From: Sambucus nigra
Taxonomy: Eukaryota > Streptophyta > Magnoliopsida > Dipsacales > Adoxaceae
Length of the DNA stretch: 64,000 bases
Direction of reading: 5' to 3'
Assembly (NCBI GenBank): GCA_949130495.1
Contig: OX422218.1
Coordinates: forward strand, 40,432,651-40,496,650
How positions within the stretch are numbered: position 1 is the first letter of the stretch; every line of letters starts with the position of its first letter. The notes under the pieces were generated by a model. That model worked only from the letters and a program-made list of their open reading frames with translations, was not told the DNA's origin and did no database searches. A program made the position numbers and the translations under genes. Positions 48,323 to 59,649 of the stretch are shown here, one piece after another.

Positions 48323-49000
48323 AGACGCTTTGAACTCTTCCTGCCAAACCCGTTTTCAAACATTACTTCCTGCCAGAAGCCTTTGTCATCACAACCGATC
48401 CAAATTCTCTTTGAACTCTTATTTGTAAGATCTGCCTCAACAAACACACGAGCAACGCTTGGTCTATTAATCTCCACAGTGGAAGCACCAACTTTTAGAG
48501 GTTTTCCAATCAGTTGTGCAATGGAATACAAAGATGATTTTGAGAAAAAATGAATGGGTAAATGAGGAAAAGACACCCATATGGGAGTTAGGCTACTCTC
48601 AATCTCTGGACAAAAATATGGTGTCCATTTCAATATCCTCATTGGTAATCTTCCAATATGCCAAGAGTCCTTCATCCACATCCTTGTAAAATCTTCTCCA
48701 AACTTTAAGCTGATTAAAACATTCTTGTGATCCAATAAACCTACATTAAAAGAAGTTTTGAGAGAAAAAGTTTAAAAACTTGAGTTATAACATCCATAGA
48801 AGGTCTTCCATGAGAGAACTTGCCAATCAAAGCATATTGAAAAGGTTTAGCAAGGGTTTTAATATCATCATCAGAAAACATAACAACAGGTTATCGTTTG
48901 TAAGTTGTTGGTTTCTTGAGGACAATATCATGGTTACAAGAGGAAAAATATACTACAGAAGCAAAGGAATGATTCCAGACATTTTTGGTATCTGGAACCA
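48319..49000 (-). pseudogene. DUF4283 region of LINE ORF1
   Basis: Upstream frames read FSDDDIKTLAKPFQYALIGK and FSHGRPSMDVI (about 48880-48790). The 138-codon frame (48735-48319) has the rest: MDHKNVLISLKFGEDFTRMW, HIGRLPMRILKWTPYF, PIWVSFPHLPIHFFS and IGKPLKVGAST. This is the order of the DUF4283 domain found in plant L1 ORF1. Stops and frame changes separate the pieces. The CCHC knuckle that normally follows is lost at the fusion to ORF2. Confidence 0.82.
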
Positions 49001-49034
49001 ATAATAAAAATATACTATAGAATCAACATTTGTT

Positions 49035-49645
49035 ACGAAACCAATAATAAAAATATATGAAATCGATGGTCATCAAAAAAGTTTCAAATGCATAAATACG
49101 CATGTAAAACGTCTAAAACTTGAAGAATGTGAGAATGTAAAGCATGTTGAAAAGTCGGCTAACCAACGTGCAACATTGTTTACATCAATTGGCCAAAATT
49201 TCCTTGGAGGTGTGTGTCGGTTGTCCAATGTTCATCATTTCAGAGTCGATTGGCCGACTTGACTTTGTACATGTTGTCGGTTGACCGACGTGCAGCGTCG
49301 TTTGGGATACTGTGACTTTATAACCTAAATATAATATACATATATTATATTAAATAATTTATTAGACAAAATACGTATTGTTTTAAAAATGAAGTTCACA
49401 CGTGTTTCAAAATCTGCACTACAAGTGTAACAATGTACAAGGACTTCATTTTTGTACCGCAATCGCCCCAATTTGCATTTTACCTTTTTATGGGAAGAAA
49501 AAGAAATCTATCAAAATATGGTACTAAATTAAAATAATTACTCAAGTAAGAAACTGATGTTGGAAAAATTGAATCTAGGGTCTGAAAATACCATGTACAA
49601 ATCAATGTATAGAATAAGAATCACGATGAAACCACATTCTGCAGC
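49035..49645. repeat. Dispersed repeat, copy 2 (pair with 30137-30750)
   Basis: Same sequence order as 30137-30750, including AATCGATGGTCATCA, the GTCGG..GACCGACGTGCAGC motifs and ACCATGTACAAATCAATGTA. It ends abruptly where the satellite begins at about 49647. Confidence 0.65.
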
Positions 49646-49649
49646 GTCC

Positions 49650-52485
49650 TCATAAGAGGCATGAACACTTCACCCGAGACAAATGTAACACGTAGGAACT
49701 TACCGCGTAGTCAAGACAGTATCGTTTCGAGAATACGACGATAATTTGAAAAAATCTAGACTTAGGCTAAAAAATATGCCGTTAGAGGGTTAAAAACCCA
49801 AAACTGCCCCTAAGCGGCCCAGTAGGAGCCACAAACACCTCCCATGGGACCAACGTAACACGTAGGGACTTACAACGTAGCCACTAGACTCTCAGGTTGA
49901 GAATACGAGAATAGTTTGTAAAATTTAGACATGGGCTTAAAACATGACTTTAGACGGTGAAAGTCCAAAACAACGGCCAAACGACCCCGTGAGAGGCACG
50001 AACACCTCACACGAGATCAATGTAGCATGTAAGAACTTACAGCATAGTCACAAGACTCTCGTTTCGAGAATACGATGATAACTTGTAAAAAAATAGACTG
50101 AGGCTTAAAAATATGCTGTTAGCGGGTGAAAACCCAAAACAACCCTTAAATGACCCCGTAAGAGGCACATACACCTCCCAATAGGATAAAATTAATACAT
50201 AGGGACTTACCACGTAGTCACGGGACTGCCAGTTTGAGATTACGATGATAATTTGCAAAATTTAGACATAGGCTTAAAACATGAGTTTAGAGTGTGAAAA
50301 TCCAAAACAATTCCCAAGCGACCTCGTAAGAGGCACGAACACTTCACACGAGACCAATGTAACACGTAAGAACTTATCGCTTAGTCACAAGACTCACGTT
50401 TCGAGAATAAGATGATAATTTGCAAAAATCTAGACTTAGGCTTAAAAATATGCCATTAGCGAGTGAAAACCCAAAACAATGCCTAAAGTGTCCCCTAAGA
50501 GGAACGAACACCTCCCACGGGACCAACATAACCCGTAGGGACTTACCTCATAGCCACGGGACTCTCGGGTTGAGAATATGAGGATAATTTGTAAAATTTA
50601 GACTTTGACTTGAAACATGACTTTAGAAGGTGAAAATCCAAAATAACGGCCAAACGACCCCGTAAGAGGCACGAACACCTCACACGAGTACAATGTAACA
50701 CGTAGGAACTTACAGCGTAGTCACGAGACTGGTTTCAAGAATGCGATGATAATTTATAAAAATCTTGACTTAGGCATAAAAATATGTCATTAGAGGGCGA
50801 AAACCCATAACAACCCCTAAACGGCCCCGTAAGAGGCACGAACACCTCCCACGGGACAAACTTAACACATGGGGACTTACCACATAGACACGGGACTCTT
50901 GGGTTGAGGATACAGTGATAATTTGCAAAATTTGGACTTTGCATAAAACATGACTTTAGAGGGTTAAAATCCAAAACGAGGCCCAAACGACCCCGTAAGA
51001 GGCACGAACACCTCACACGAGACCAATGTAACACGTAGGAACTTACCGCGTAGTCACGATACTCTCGTTTCGAAAATACGATGATAATTTGTGAAAATCT
51101 AGACTTAGGCTAAAAAATATGCCGTTAGAGGGTTAAAAACCCAAAACTGCCCCTAAGCGTCCCAATAAGAGCCACAAACACCTCCCATGGGACCAACGTA
51201 ACACGTAGCGACTTACCACGTAGCCACTAGACTCTCAGGTTGAGAATACGAGAAGAGTTTGTAAAATTTAGACATGGGCTTAAAACATGACTTTAGACGG
51301 TGAAAGTCCAAAACAACGGCCAAACGACCCCGTGAGAGGCACGAACACCTCACACGAGATCAATGTAGCATGTAAGAACTTACAGCATAGTCACGAGACT
51401 CTCGTTTCGAGAATACGATGATAATTTGTAAAAAAATAGACTGAGGCTTAAAAATATGCTGTTAGCGGGTGAAAACCCAAAACAACCCTTAAATGACCCC
51501 GTAAGAGGCACATACACCTCCCAATAGGATAAACTTAATACATAGGGACTTACCACGTAGTCACGGGACTGCCAGTTTGAGATTACGATGATAATTTGCA
51601 AAATTTAGACATAGGCTTAAAACTTGACTTTAGAGGGTGAAAATCCAAAACAATTCCCAAGCGACCTCGTAAGAGGCACGAACACTTCACACGAGACCAA
51701 TGTAACACGTAAGAACTTATCGCGTAGTCACAAGACTCACGTTTCGAGAATAAGATGATAATTTGCAAAAATCTAGACTTAGGCTTAAAAATATGCCATT
51801 AGCGGGTGAAAACCCAAAACAATGCCTAAAGTGTCCCCTAAGAGGAACGAACACCTCCCACGGGACCAACATAACCCGTAGGGACTTACCTCATAGCCAC
51901 GGGACTCTCGGGTTGAGAATATGAGGATAATTTGTAAAATTTAGACTTTGACTTGAAACATGACTTTAGAAGGTGAAAATCCAAAATAACGGCCAAACGA
52001 CCCCGTAAGAGGCACGAACACCTCACACGAGTACAATGTAACACGTAGGAACTTACAGCGTAGTCACGAGACTGGTTTCAAGAATGCGATGATAATTTAC
52101 AAAAATCTTGACTTAGGCTTAAAAATATGTCATTAGAGGGAGAAAACCCATAACAACCCCTAAACGGCCCCGTAAGAGGCACGAACACCTCCCACGGGAC
52201 AAACTTAACACATGGGGACTTACCACATAGACACGAGACTCTTGGGTTGAGGATACAATGATAATTTGCAAAATTTGACTTTGCATAAAACATGACTTTA
52301 AAGGGTTAAAATCCAAAACGAGGCCTAAACGACCCCGTAAGAGGCACGAACACTTCACACGAGACCAATGTAACACGTAGGAACTTACCGCGTAGTCACG
52401 ATACTCTCGTTTCGAAAATACAATGATAATTTGTGAAAATCTAGACTTAGGCTAAAAACATGTCGTTAATGGGTGAAAACTAAAA
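49650..52485. repeat. ~168 bp satellite array with 1,343 bp higher-order repeat
   Basis: About 17 monomers, each with a GTAAGAGGCACGAACACCTC-type start at roughly 168 bp spacing (for example 49991, 50159, 50329, 50661, 50830, 50998). Two monomer types alternate: one with CACACGAGACCAATGTAACA and one with CCCACGGGACCAAC. Blocks of eight monomers are repeated almost exactly; GATCAATGTAGCATGTAAGA occurs about 1,343 bp apart (50016 and 51359). Open frames on the minus strand merely follow the repeat. The monomer length is near that of a nucleosome repeat. Confidence 0.9.
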
Positions 52486-52539
52486 ATAGCTTCCAACGGG
52501 TGAACCTTTTTATCGATTGAGTTATTTTTTAGCTTATTT

Positions 52540-53060
52540 ATGTTTAATCGTTGGAGTTCAAGTCGTTGAGATTATTTAAATGATAAAACATGTTGGATTT
52601 CTTGAATAAACAAAGGAAACTCTACCGATTTTTTTTTGAAATTATTAGTGTTTTAAATTAATTAACTCAAACATAAATTTGGGAAACATGTTGAGAACTT
52701 GGGGTGGAGCGTATAACTAAAGTAAGACCATTGTTGGAAGGGAGTTGTTGATTATTTATTTATGGCTTTTGTTGATGTCGTTGAGTTTATTTAAATGATA
52801 AAACATGTTGAATTTCTTGAATAAAAAAAGGAAACTCTGCCGATTTTTTTTGAAATTATTGAGTGTTTTAATTTGATTAACTTAAACATAAGTTTATGAA
52901 ACATGTCGAGAACTAGGGGTGGAGCGTGTAACTAAAGTAAGACCATTGTTGGAAGGGATTTGTTGATTATTTTTTATGGCTTTTGTTGATGTCTCCGAGC
53001 TAATTTTAAATGTTAAAACAAGTTGGATATCGTGAATAAACAAAGGAAACTATGTCGAAA
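52540..53060. repeat. ~220 bp tandem repeat (2.3 copies)
   Basis: TTTAAATGATAAAACATGTTG recurs at about 52575 and 52793, and diverged at 53005, with AAACATGT.GAGAACT.GGGGTGG also repeated (52684, 52900). No coding function seen. Confidence 0.75.
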
Positions 53061-53560
53061 TTTTCTAAAATTATGAAGCGTTCAAAATTGATTAATTCAA
53101 ACATATCCGAATTTGAAAATTGAACGTCGAGGCGCAAAAATGTAAAACGACTATCAAAAATAGCAAAAAGAGGCACACTTATGATAAAAGTAGATTTTTT
53201 TTCATATTATATAATCCAATTACGGTTAACACGTGTGTATTTGTTTCTTATCACAAATTGATGATGGATTTCAATGGGCTAGTTTATTGGATGACTCAAA
53301 GTTTCTTGTGAAATGTGTATTATTTTTGTAGTTGGTGTTATTTTGAACATTTGCTGTAATCATATTCATTTGAATGAAATGAATTGTCTTTTAACGAAGA
53401 ATTGTAGAATAGAATATGCAGTCATTTTATGTGATAGTTTGGATGCACATTTATACAGGTTATATCATGGCCAAAATTTATATATATGCATCTTGCAATC
53501 TTCTTTTGGAATTATTTACAGAAAAAAATATGTTTTAGCGACATAACGTGGGTGTTTCTA
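53061..53560. other. Unassigned single-copy-looking AT-rich stretch
   Basis: Two short plus frames (53120-53311, 53313-53546) have no start context, motif or second copy in the window. I see no RNA gene or repeat here. Confidence 0.35.
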
Positions 53561-53599
53561 AAAATCAAATCATATTTTGAATAATGACTTTTAGTGGCA

Positions 53600-54022
53600 C
53601 TATAAATGACATTTAGCAACATAGAGTGTCGCCTAATTAGATGACATTTTGCGACATGTTTATGATGTCGCCTAAAAGGAGACATTCCGTGACATGCTAT
53701 GTATGTCGCCTAAAATATGACATTCCGCGACATGTATGGCATGTCACGTAAAGAATGACATTCCGCGACATGTCATTATGTCATAAAAGGTAAGGTATTT
53801 TTAATATAAAAAATAAATATTAATATGTATTTTAATAAATATATACATTTCGCGGCATGTATCCTATCGCGATTGGTATATACATTCCACGACATAGATT
53901 TGTATGTCGTGGAATACATTCCCAGACGGCGCTACCGCGGCAGGCAGTCTTATATCGCGAAATGTCTTTTGCGACATAATTAATATATTTCGTGACATAG
54001 TTTATGAGTTGCGAAATGTGTT
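53600..54022. mobile_element. CACTA-like subterminal repeats and terminus
   Basis: Five imperfect ~36-41 bp repeats of an ATGACATTCCGCGACATGT type unit (53606-53790) are followed by further GCGACAT and CGCGAAATG motifs in both orientations. The end is GCGAAATGTGTTTTTTCTTGTGATAGT, whose inverse ACTATCACAAGAAAAAACAC resembles a CACTA-type terminus. The block G sequence (GTCTTGATT) resumes immediately after. The opposite terminus was not identified. Confidence 0.45.
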
Positions 54023-54530
54023 TTTTCTTGTGATAGTCTTGATTAAAAAAATAATTAAAAAAAGAAAAGAAAAAATAACGATCTCATTTCAAAATTGTGT
54101 TATAAAGTTACAGAGTGGTCTTTTGAGACACTAATTACAACGTAATTTTACAAGAGTTCACAACTTTAAATTAACAAAAGTCATAGCGTTTTTCAAGCGT
54201 AATATTTCAAAATTGTTTTATTTTAAACTGTAGAGCTAAATAAGTATTTTGTGAAATATATTACTGTAATTACGTAGTCGTCATAATTACAATATCATTT
54301 TAATTGATTAATATTGGTATTATTTTAAACAAATGACATTGTTCCATAAACAAATCATTTCATTATTTTAGAGTAAACCACGGTGTCAGTTTAACAAAAA
54401 TTGTTCCTATTGTAATTTTAATATAACTTATAAGTTTGACTTTTATTTAAATTTTACAGTTTTCTAAAAAAAAATCAAATTAGTAATTATGATATTTGAG
54501 TAGTCTGTTATATGTTATATATTTGAGTAG
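54023..54530. repeat. Segmental block G, copy G3, left part
   Basis: It matches 26385-26850 and 35090-35555 (GTGTTATAAA.TTACAG.GTG, GAGACACTAATTACAACGTA, TACGTAGTCGTCATAATTAC). The CCT3 relic end of the block is replaced by the CACTA-like sequence. It breaks at about 54510 where retroelement ORF1 sequence begins; G3 resumes at 58897. Confidence 0.75.
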
Positions 54531-54835
54531 CCTCTCCTAGTGGCTCTTACAAGCGGTAAAGAAAAAATAAATAACACTAAAATTTACAAGATCTTGTACG
54601 AGAAAAAGAAGACCTTAAATTATATTTAAGTGCCAATTTCTCCTCACGAGTTAAGGTCAAAAACTCCACTTAATAATTCTTGATTCTTTCTTTTGAGAGT
54701 TATAGTCCACCAAGTCATCTTCAGTGTTGCCTAGGATATCGAATGAATTGCTATCTTGTGTTTGAATATGTATGTTTCTTCCTTTTTTAATAATTGAATC
54801 TTCAATAAAAGCCCTAGCTTTGGTTGAATTAGGAC

Positions 54836-55172
54836 TCAGGCTGAATTATGAATCAATCCTAAATCAAATTTGGGGAGCTCGACTAATAAATTCAATCCAT
54901 GACTGATTAAATTTGATATATCCTCTAGAGCTGGCATTTCATCTTCAGAAATTGAATTATTATTCTCACTATTGACACTATCACAATAATCCACTATTTT
55001 AGATGCCAATATAATTGATGATACCACGTCCACTATACGATCCGGTATCACTATTTTCCCCACGCTACCTGATTTAGAGTTTATGCCATGTGCATTACTT
55101 ATGGTATCATATTGAACAAGGCTTGGTTCAACCGGATTCTTGGGGGTATGCTCCATATTATTTGGTAAATCT
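54836..55172 (-). pseudogene. ORF1 linker, copy downstream of the array
   Basis: It repeats about 290 bp of 57550-57846 (EHTPKNPVEPSLVQYDTISN ... ISHGLNL) with few differences, then continues into VELPKFDLGLIHNSA and a stop. The duplicate flanks the array directly. Confidence 0.65.
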
Positions 55173-57545
55173 TTAATTAAAAGAATTAAATTTCAATGTT
55201 CCCCTTAAAAAAATGATTGAATGAGAGATTTTATTTTATTTTTTTTAAATTTATAACAAGATAAAGTCGAAACATTCTTTGGGTCCGGGAATGTTGGTCC
55301 TCTCCAGCGGCACTAATTAATTACAATTTTTTTTCATTAGTTAAAAAAACTGTTTAATAGATATTTTTATTAATAAACATAGCTTTTAAAATTTATGAAA
55401 AAATATTTTTTTCTTAATTTTAATTAAAAGTTTTTAATTTTAATGAAAAAATGTTTTTTTCAACAAAAAATTGTTTTTTTTTGTATTAAAAAACTATTTT
55501 ATATCCACAAAATAATGCAAAACTAGAAAAAAAAAAAGAAAAAGAAAAAGAAAAAGAAAGCCCAAATCCGGTCGCCAAGCGGGCTACAAGGCGGTACATA
55601 TAAACTTTCCCTTATATAAATACAAGAAATGTCTTCATTTTAAAAAGTGAGTGAAAAAATGGTTTTAAATACTTTATATTCATAATCGAGTCGGACAGAG
55701 TATAAAAAAATATCGTATCGAGGGACACGCATATTGAGAGATCGTTTCATTTCGGGAGATAGACTCTCATTGTTTGTTATTGTAACTCAAGATATGAACA
55801 GGTTTGAGTAGCCATGTGTCTTCAATAGATATATCTTACGGATTTGAGTACGTGTGATGAACCAACTCATTTGAATGCCTATCATGAATTTTTTGACTGC
55901 CAAAACTCCAATGATACACCTGATAAATCGAATACCTCATCCAACACTATTTCCACAATACTAATTTTACAACTCACATGACGAAACCACAAACACTATT
56001 GTCCCGGTTTTTTTTTCTTCAACTAAACTCACATGCTTCACAACATTAGCATTCACTGTTTCATATATCTTCCACACATGCCAAGCCAAAATCGTCATCC
56101 ACTACTATTTATAACTAAGAAATTTTGGACATAGTCAAATTCGTAAGTTATATCTATTTAAGACTCATGGGTATGATTTTGGGTTGAATTCTTGTTGACT
56201 GTTGTTTTTTTATATAACTTAACACAATATTATAAAGTACTTAAAATGTTCTGATAAGTTTACACTTTAATATGTTGTCGAATATCTCCTCAATTATTTT
56301 ACTAGTGAAATGAAAAAAAAAAATTGCATCTAATAATTACAACTAGGAATTTGGTTATAAATCGTTAGTATATGTGTAAATGGGACCAACGATAAAATGA
56401 ATTAATTAAAAGAATTAAATTTCAATGTTCCCCTTAAAAAAAAGATTGCATGAGAGATTTTTTTTTTTTTTTTTAATTTATAACAAGATAAAGTCGAAAC
56501 ATTATTTGGGTCCGGGAATGTTGGTCCGCTCTAGCGGCACTAATTAATTGCAGTTTGTTTTCATTAGTTAAAAAAACTGTGTAATAGATTTTTTTATTAA
56601 TAAACATAGCTTTTATTATTTATGAAAAAACAGTTTTTTTGTATTGAAAACTATTTTATATCCACAAAATAATGCAAAACTTGAAAAAAAAGAAAAAGAA
56701 AAAGAAAGCCCAAATGCGGTCGCCAAGCGGGCTACAAGGCGGTACATATAAACTTTCCCTTATGAAAAAACTAGAAATTTCTTCATTTTAAAAAGTGAGT
56801 GAAAAAATGGTTTTAAATACTTTATATTCATAATCGAGTCGGACAGAGTATCAAAAAATATCGGATTGAGGGACACGCATATTGAGAGATCGTTTCATTT
56901 CGGGAGATAGACTCTCATTGTTTGTTATTGTAACTCACGATATGAGCATGTTTGAGTAGCCATGAGTCTTCAATAGATATATCTTACGAATTTGAGTACG
57001 TGTAATGAACCAACTCATTTGAATGCCTATCATGAATTTTTTTACTGCCAAAACTCCAATGATACAGCTGATAATTTGAATACCTGATCCAACACTATTT
57101 CCACAATACAAATTTTACAACTCACATGATGAAACCACAAACACTATTTTCCCGGTTTTATTTTCTTCAACTAAACTCACATGCTTCACAACATTAGCAT
57201 TCACTGTTTCATATATCTTCCACACATGCCAAGCCAAAATCGTCATCCACTACTATTTATAACTAAGAAATTTTGGACATAGTCAAATTCGTAAGTTATA
57301 TCTATTTAAGACTCATGGGTATGATTTTGGGTTGAATTCTTGTTGACTGTTGTTTTTTTATATAACTTAACACAATATTATAAAGTACTTAAAATGTTCT
57401 GATAAGTTTACACTTTAATATGTTGTCGAATATCTCCTAAATTATTTTACTAGTCAAATGAAAAAAAAAAAATTTGCATCTAATAATTACAACTAGGAAT
57501 TAGGTTATAAATCTTTAGTATATGTGTAAATGGTACCAATGATAA
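55173..57545. repeat. 1.2 kb tandem repeat array 4 (about two units)
   Basis: Landmarks at 55592 and 56740, spacing 1,148 bp. It begins within a unit at AATTAAAAGAATTAAATTTC and ends at TGTAAATGGTACCAATGATA, the matching phase of a unit. It contains no copia element, unlike arrays 1-3. Confidence 0.85.
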
Positions 57546-57549
57546 AATT

Positions 57550-57960
57550 TGATATGTGTAAATTCAATCCATGACTGATTAAATTTGATATATCCTCTAG
57601 AGCTGGCATTTCATCTTCAGAAATTGAATTGTTATTCTCACTATTGACACTATCACAATAATCCACTATTTTAGATGCCAATATAATTGATGATACCACG
57701 TCCACTATATGATTCAGTATCACTATTTTCCCCACGCTACCTGATTTAGAGTTTATGCCATGTGCATTAGTTATGGTATCATATTGAACAAGGCTTTTTT
57801 CAACCGGATTCTTTGGGGTATGCTCCTTATTATTTGGTAAATCTTTAGAAGTCAAATTGTTATGATCCACATGTGGAGTTGAGGTGTAATTTAATCTACC
57901 TAACTGTACGTGATTTACCTGTTGAACAGGTGGATCCAATTTTTTTCCATTATTCACCAC
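57550..57960 (-). pseudogene. ORF1 linker, copy upstream of the array
   Basis: A hydrophilic acidic stretch with EHTPKNPVEKSLVQYDTITN, KIVDYCDSVNSENNNSISED and EMPALEDISNLISHGLNL. It is cut at about 57550 by the 1.2 kb array and restarts on the far side. No domain is recognised. Confidence 0.6.
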
Positions 57961-58081
57961 GTGGACAGTTGGAGCTTCTTAACTTAAGGATATATAGGCA
58001 CCTGCATCATTAGCCCTATCATCTAACCCAAAATTCTCTCAGGTAGAGATATGTTTGCCTACAAACTCTTTTTCCGTCTCA

Positions 58082-58935
58082 TTATTCAAGTGAGTTCCAT
58101 TTTTTTTCGAAAAAATGAAAATGTTTTTTCGTACCTTGGTTAGAAACTCTTTGAGGTTTCCCTGATCCATGATGGGATTTATGCTTGACATTTTTACAAT
58201 TTGAAATTGCGTGTCCAACACTTCCACCATAATGAAAAGAAGGTGGGGTATCCACAAAGGAAACTTTTATTGGAATTTTCTCATTTTCAACTTCAACCAC
58301 CACAACAGTAGGAAGATTGAAAGAAAAATCAACTTCAATAAGAACCCTAACATATAAACCATACTTTTGGTTAATTGTAGATGAGTCGTTTCGAATGGGG
58401 ATCGCAATGCAGCGAGCAATTTCCAAAAATAATCTCTGGTGCCAAAAAATTCCTGGTAAATCCAAAAATCGAACCCAAACGTGGACATATGTGGAAACAA
58501 AAGATGAGGGGTTAAAGTTTGGACACCTATGAATAATTTTGAATTTTTTTTCTTCTAATTTTAAGGGTCCAGGCATCCTTCCCCTTGAAAGATCTTCTAG
58601 AGAATCAATGTAAATAGTATAATATCCTTTACCTTTGGGAGTAAGCTTCAATGGTTTTGTGGCAGCCCTGTTTTTGAGGTAATTTTCTTCAACTCCTCTA
58701 TAGTTGGAACATGCTTGCCCTTCTCTAAAATCAACCTTCCCAACAATCTAGATTTAAAAGATCGAAGTGACTCTGTGTAAACATTTTCTGAGATCTTAAT
58801 AACAGGAGTGTCATGATGATAGTGGGGTTGAGGTAGATCGTGAAAGTAAGAAGACATCTGTGAGGTTCCATGATGATAGTGGGGTTGAGGTAGATCAAGA
58901 ATGCTCGCAGAGGGTGCCCCTCTGCTGATAATCAA
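58082..58935 (-). pseudogene. DUF4283 and CCHC-type region of LINE ORF1, frameshifted
   Basis: The first frame (58896-58648) has SFKSRLLGRLILEKGKHVP and IEELKKITSKTGL. A shift at about 58650 leads to the second (58651-58082): MKLTPKGKGYYTIYIDSLED, VHVWVRFLDLPGIFWHQRLF, LEIARCIAIPIRND, YGLYVRVLIEVDFS and a degenerate zinc knuckle (GGSVGHAISNCK). This is the standard order of DUF4283 plus zf-CCHC_4 in plant L1 ORF1. The first cysteines of the knuckle are changed (FHYGG). The upstream end repeats DLPQPHYHH twice. The last residues before 58935 come from block G3, not the element. Confidence 0.8.
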
Positions 58936-59649
58936 TGAGAAAATTCTATTATTTATTTATTTATTTATGTAGATCCAGCTTTGGGAAAGTCTTTCTCGAT
59001 GTTCCCATCCACAGCATCACTGGGGAGATCCGGCCCTGGAGGAATCTTTCCTGGAGATTAAAAATCATATATATATATATATATATATATATGACTAACA
59101 ACTCGAATACTTTAAACAAAGGTTAATTAAAAATATATGTTTTTATTCTTAAAAAACGAAAACAAACTTCAAAAACTTGTATTATTTTTTTTTTCAACAT
59201 AAAGCTTTACATTAGCCGAAAACAGACTGGGTAATTTATGAAAATTGAAAATTTGATAAAATGAAGAATAGTGAATGGAAAATAAAAGGAAAATTATATA
59301 TAAATTAGAAATTCAGAAGATAAAAAAGACAGGTTATATAACAACAGTTTGAAATAGTTTTTGTCAAATGAAAACTGACTTAAAAAAAATCTAATATTTT
59401 TCAATAAACAGCCTAACGTTTAATGAGGACACATGAGAGAATTGTACTTGTTATATTATAATAAAAAGGTTAAACAAATCAATTATTCACAATGGGTTTT
59501 TTTCAACTTTACAAACTGTTTTAGCTATTACAAAGTATATTTAATGTTTTAGCCTTGGTTGGATAAGTTTATGTTTCACAGTATCCTCTATAAATACGAC
59601 ATGAGGGAGAGCCTTTAGGATACAACAAACACTCAAATAAAAGAAAGAT
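58897..59649 (+). promoter_or_regulatory. Upstream region of the intact peptide gene (block G3, right part)
   Basis: Shared with 35886-36615 at high similarity, including GCTCGCAGAGGGTGCCCCTC, a TA microsatellite (59066-59091), AACAGACTGGGTAATTTATG and the TATA box at 59588-59596 (CTATAAATA), 62 bp before the ATG. The predicted 5' leader is short (about 30 nt) and A-rich. Intron-like or exon sequence within it is not recognised. Confidence 0.7.
59588..59596 (+). promoter_or_regulatory. TATA box of the peptide gene
   Basis: CTATAAATA, a close match to the plant TATA consensus, 62 bp upstream of the start codon and conserved in the broken copy. Confidence 0.75.

Larger units (their letters stand above)
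47928..49005 (-). mobile_element. Chimeric LINE remnant (ORF1 DUF4283 joined to ORF2 end)
   Basis: On the minus strand a DUF4283-type ORF1 segment (49000-48350) is followed without ORF2 core by the last ~85 codons of ORF2 and a 3' UTR. The 3' UTR shares GCGAACCTGTATACAGGAAG with the LINE at 20290, and ends in poly-T (plus strand) at about 47928. No clear target duplication was found. Confidence 0.78.
54545..58896 (-). mobile_element. LINE-type ORF1 sequence inserted in block G3, itself interrupted
   Basis: On the minus strand the order is a DUF4283 region (58896-58080), a hydrophilic linker (57960-57550), a 1.2 kb repeat array (57545-55173), a second copy of the linker (55172-54880) and a C-terminal part (SPNSTKARAFIEDSII..., to about 54655). 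No ORF2, 3' poly-A or target duplication is visible, so it may be a LINE fragment or a retroelement-derived host gene fragment. Confidence 0.65.

Noticed and set aside
50037..52376. Repeated minus-strand frames in the satellite (LSLSYWEVYVPLTG type)
   Set aside because: They follow the 168 bp monomers and the 1,343 bp block. The frames shift between monomers whose length is not a multiple of three, so this is not a repeat protein.
49650..52485. CRISPR-like array
   Set aside because: Spacing is regular but whole monomers are repeated without unique spacers, and the host is a plant.
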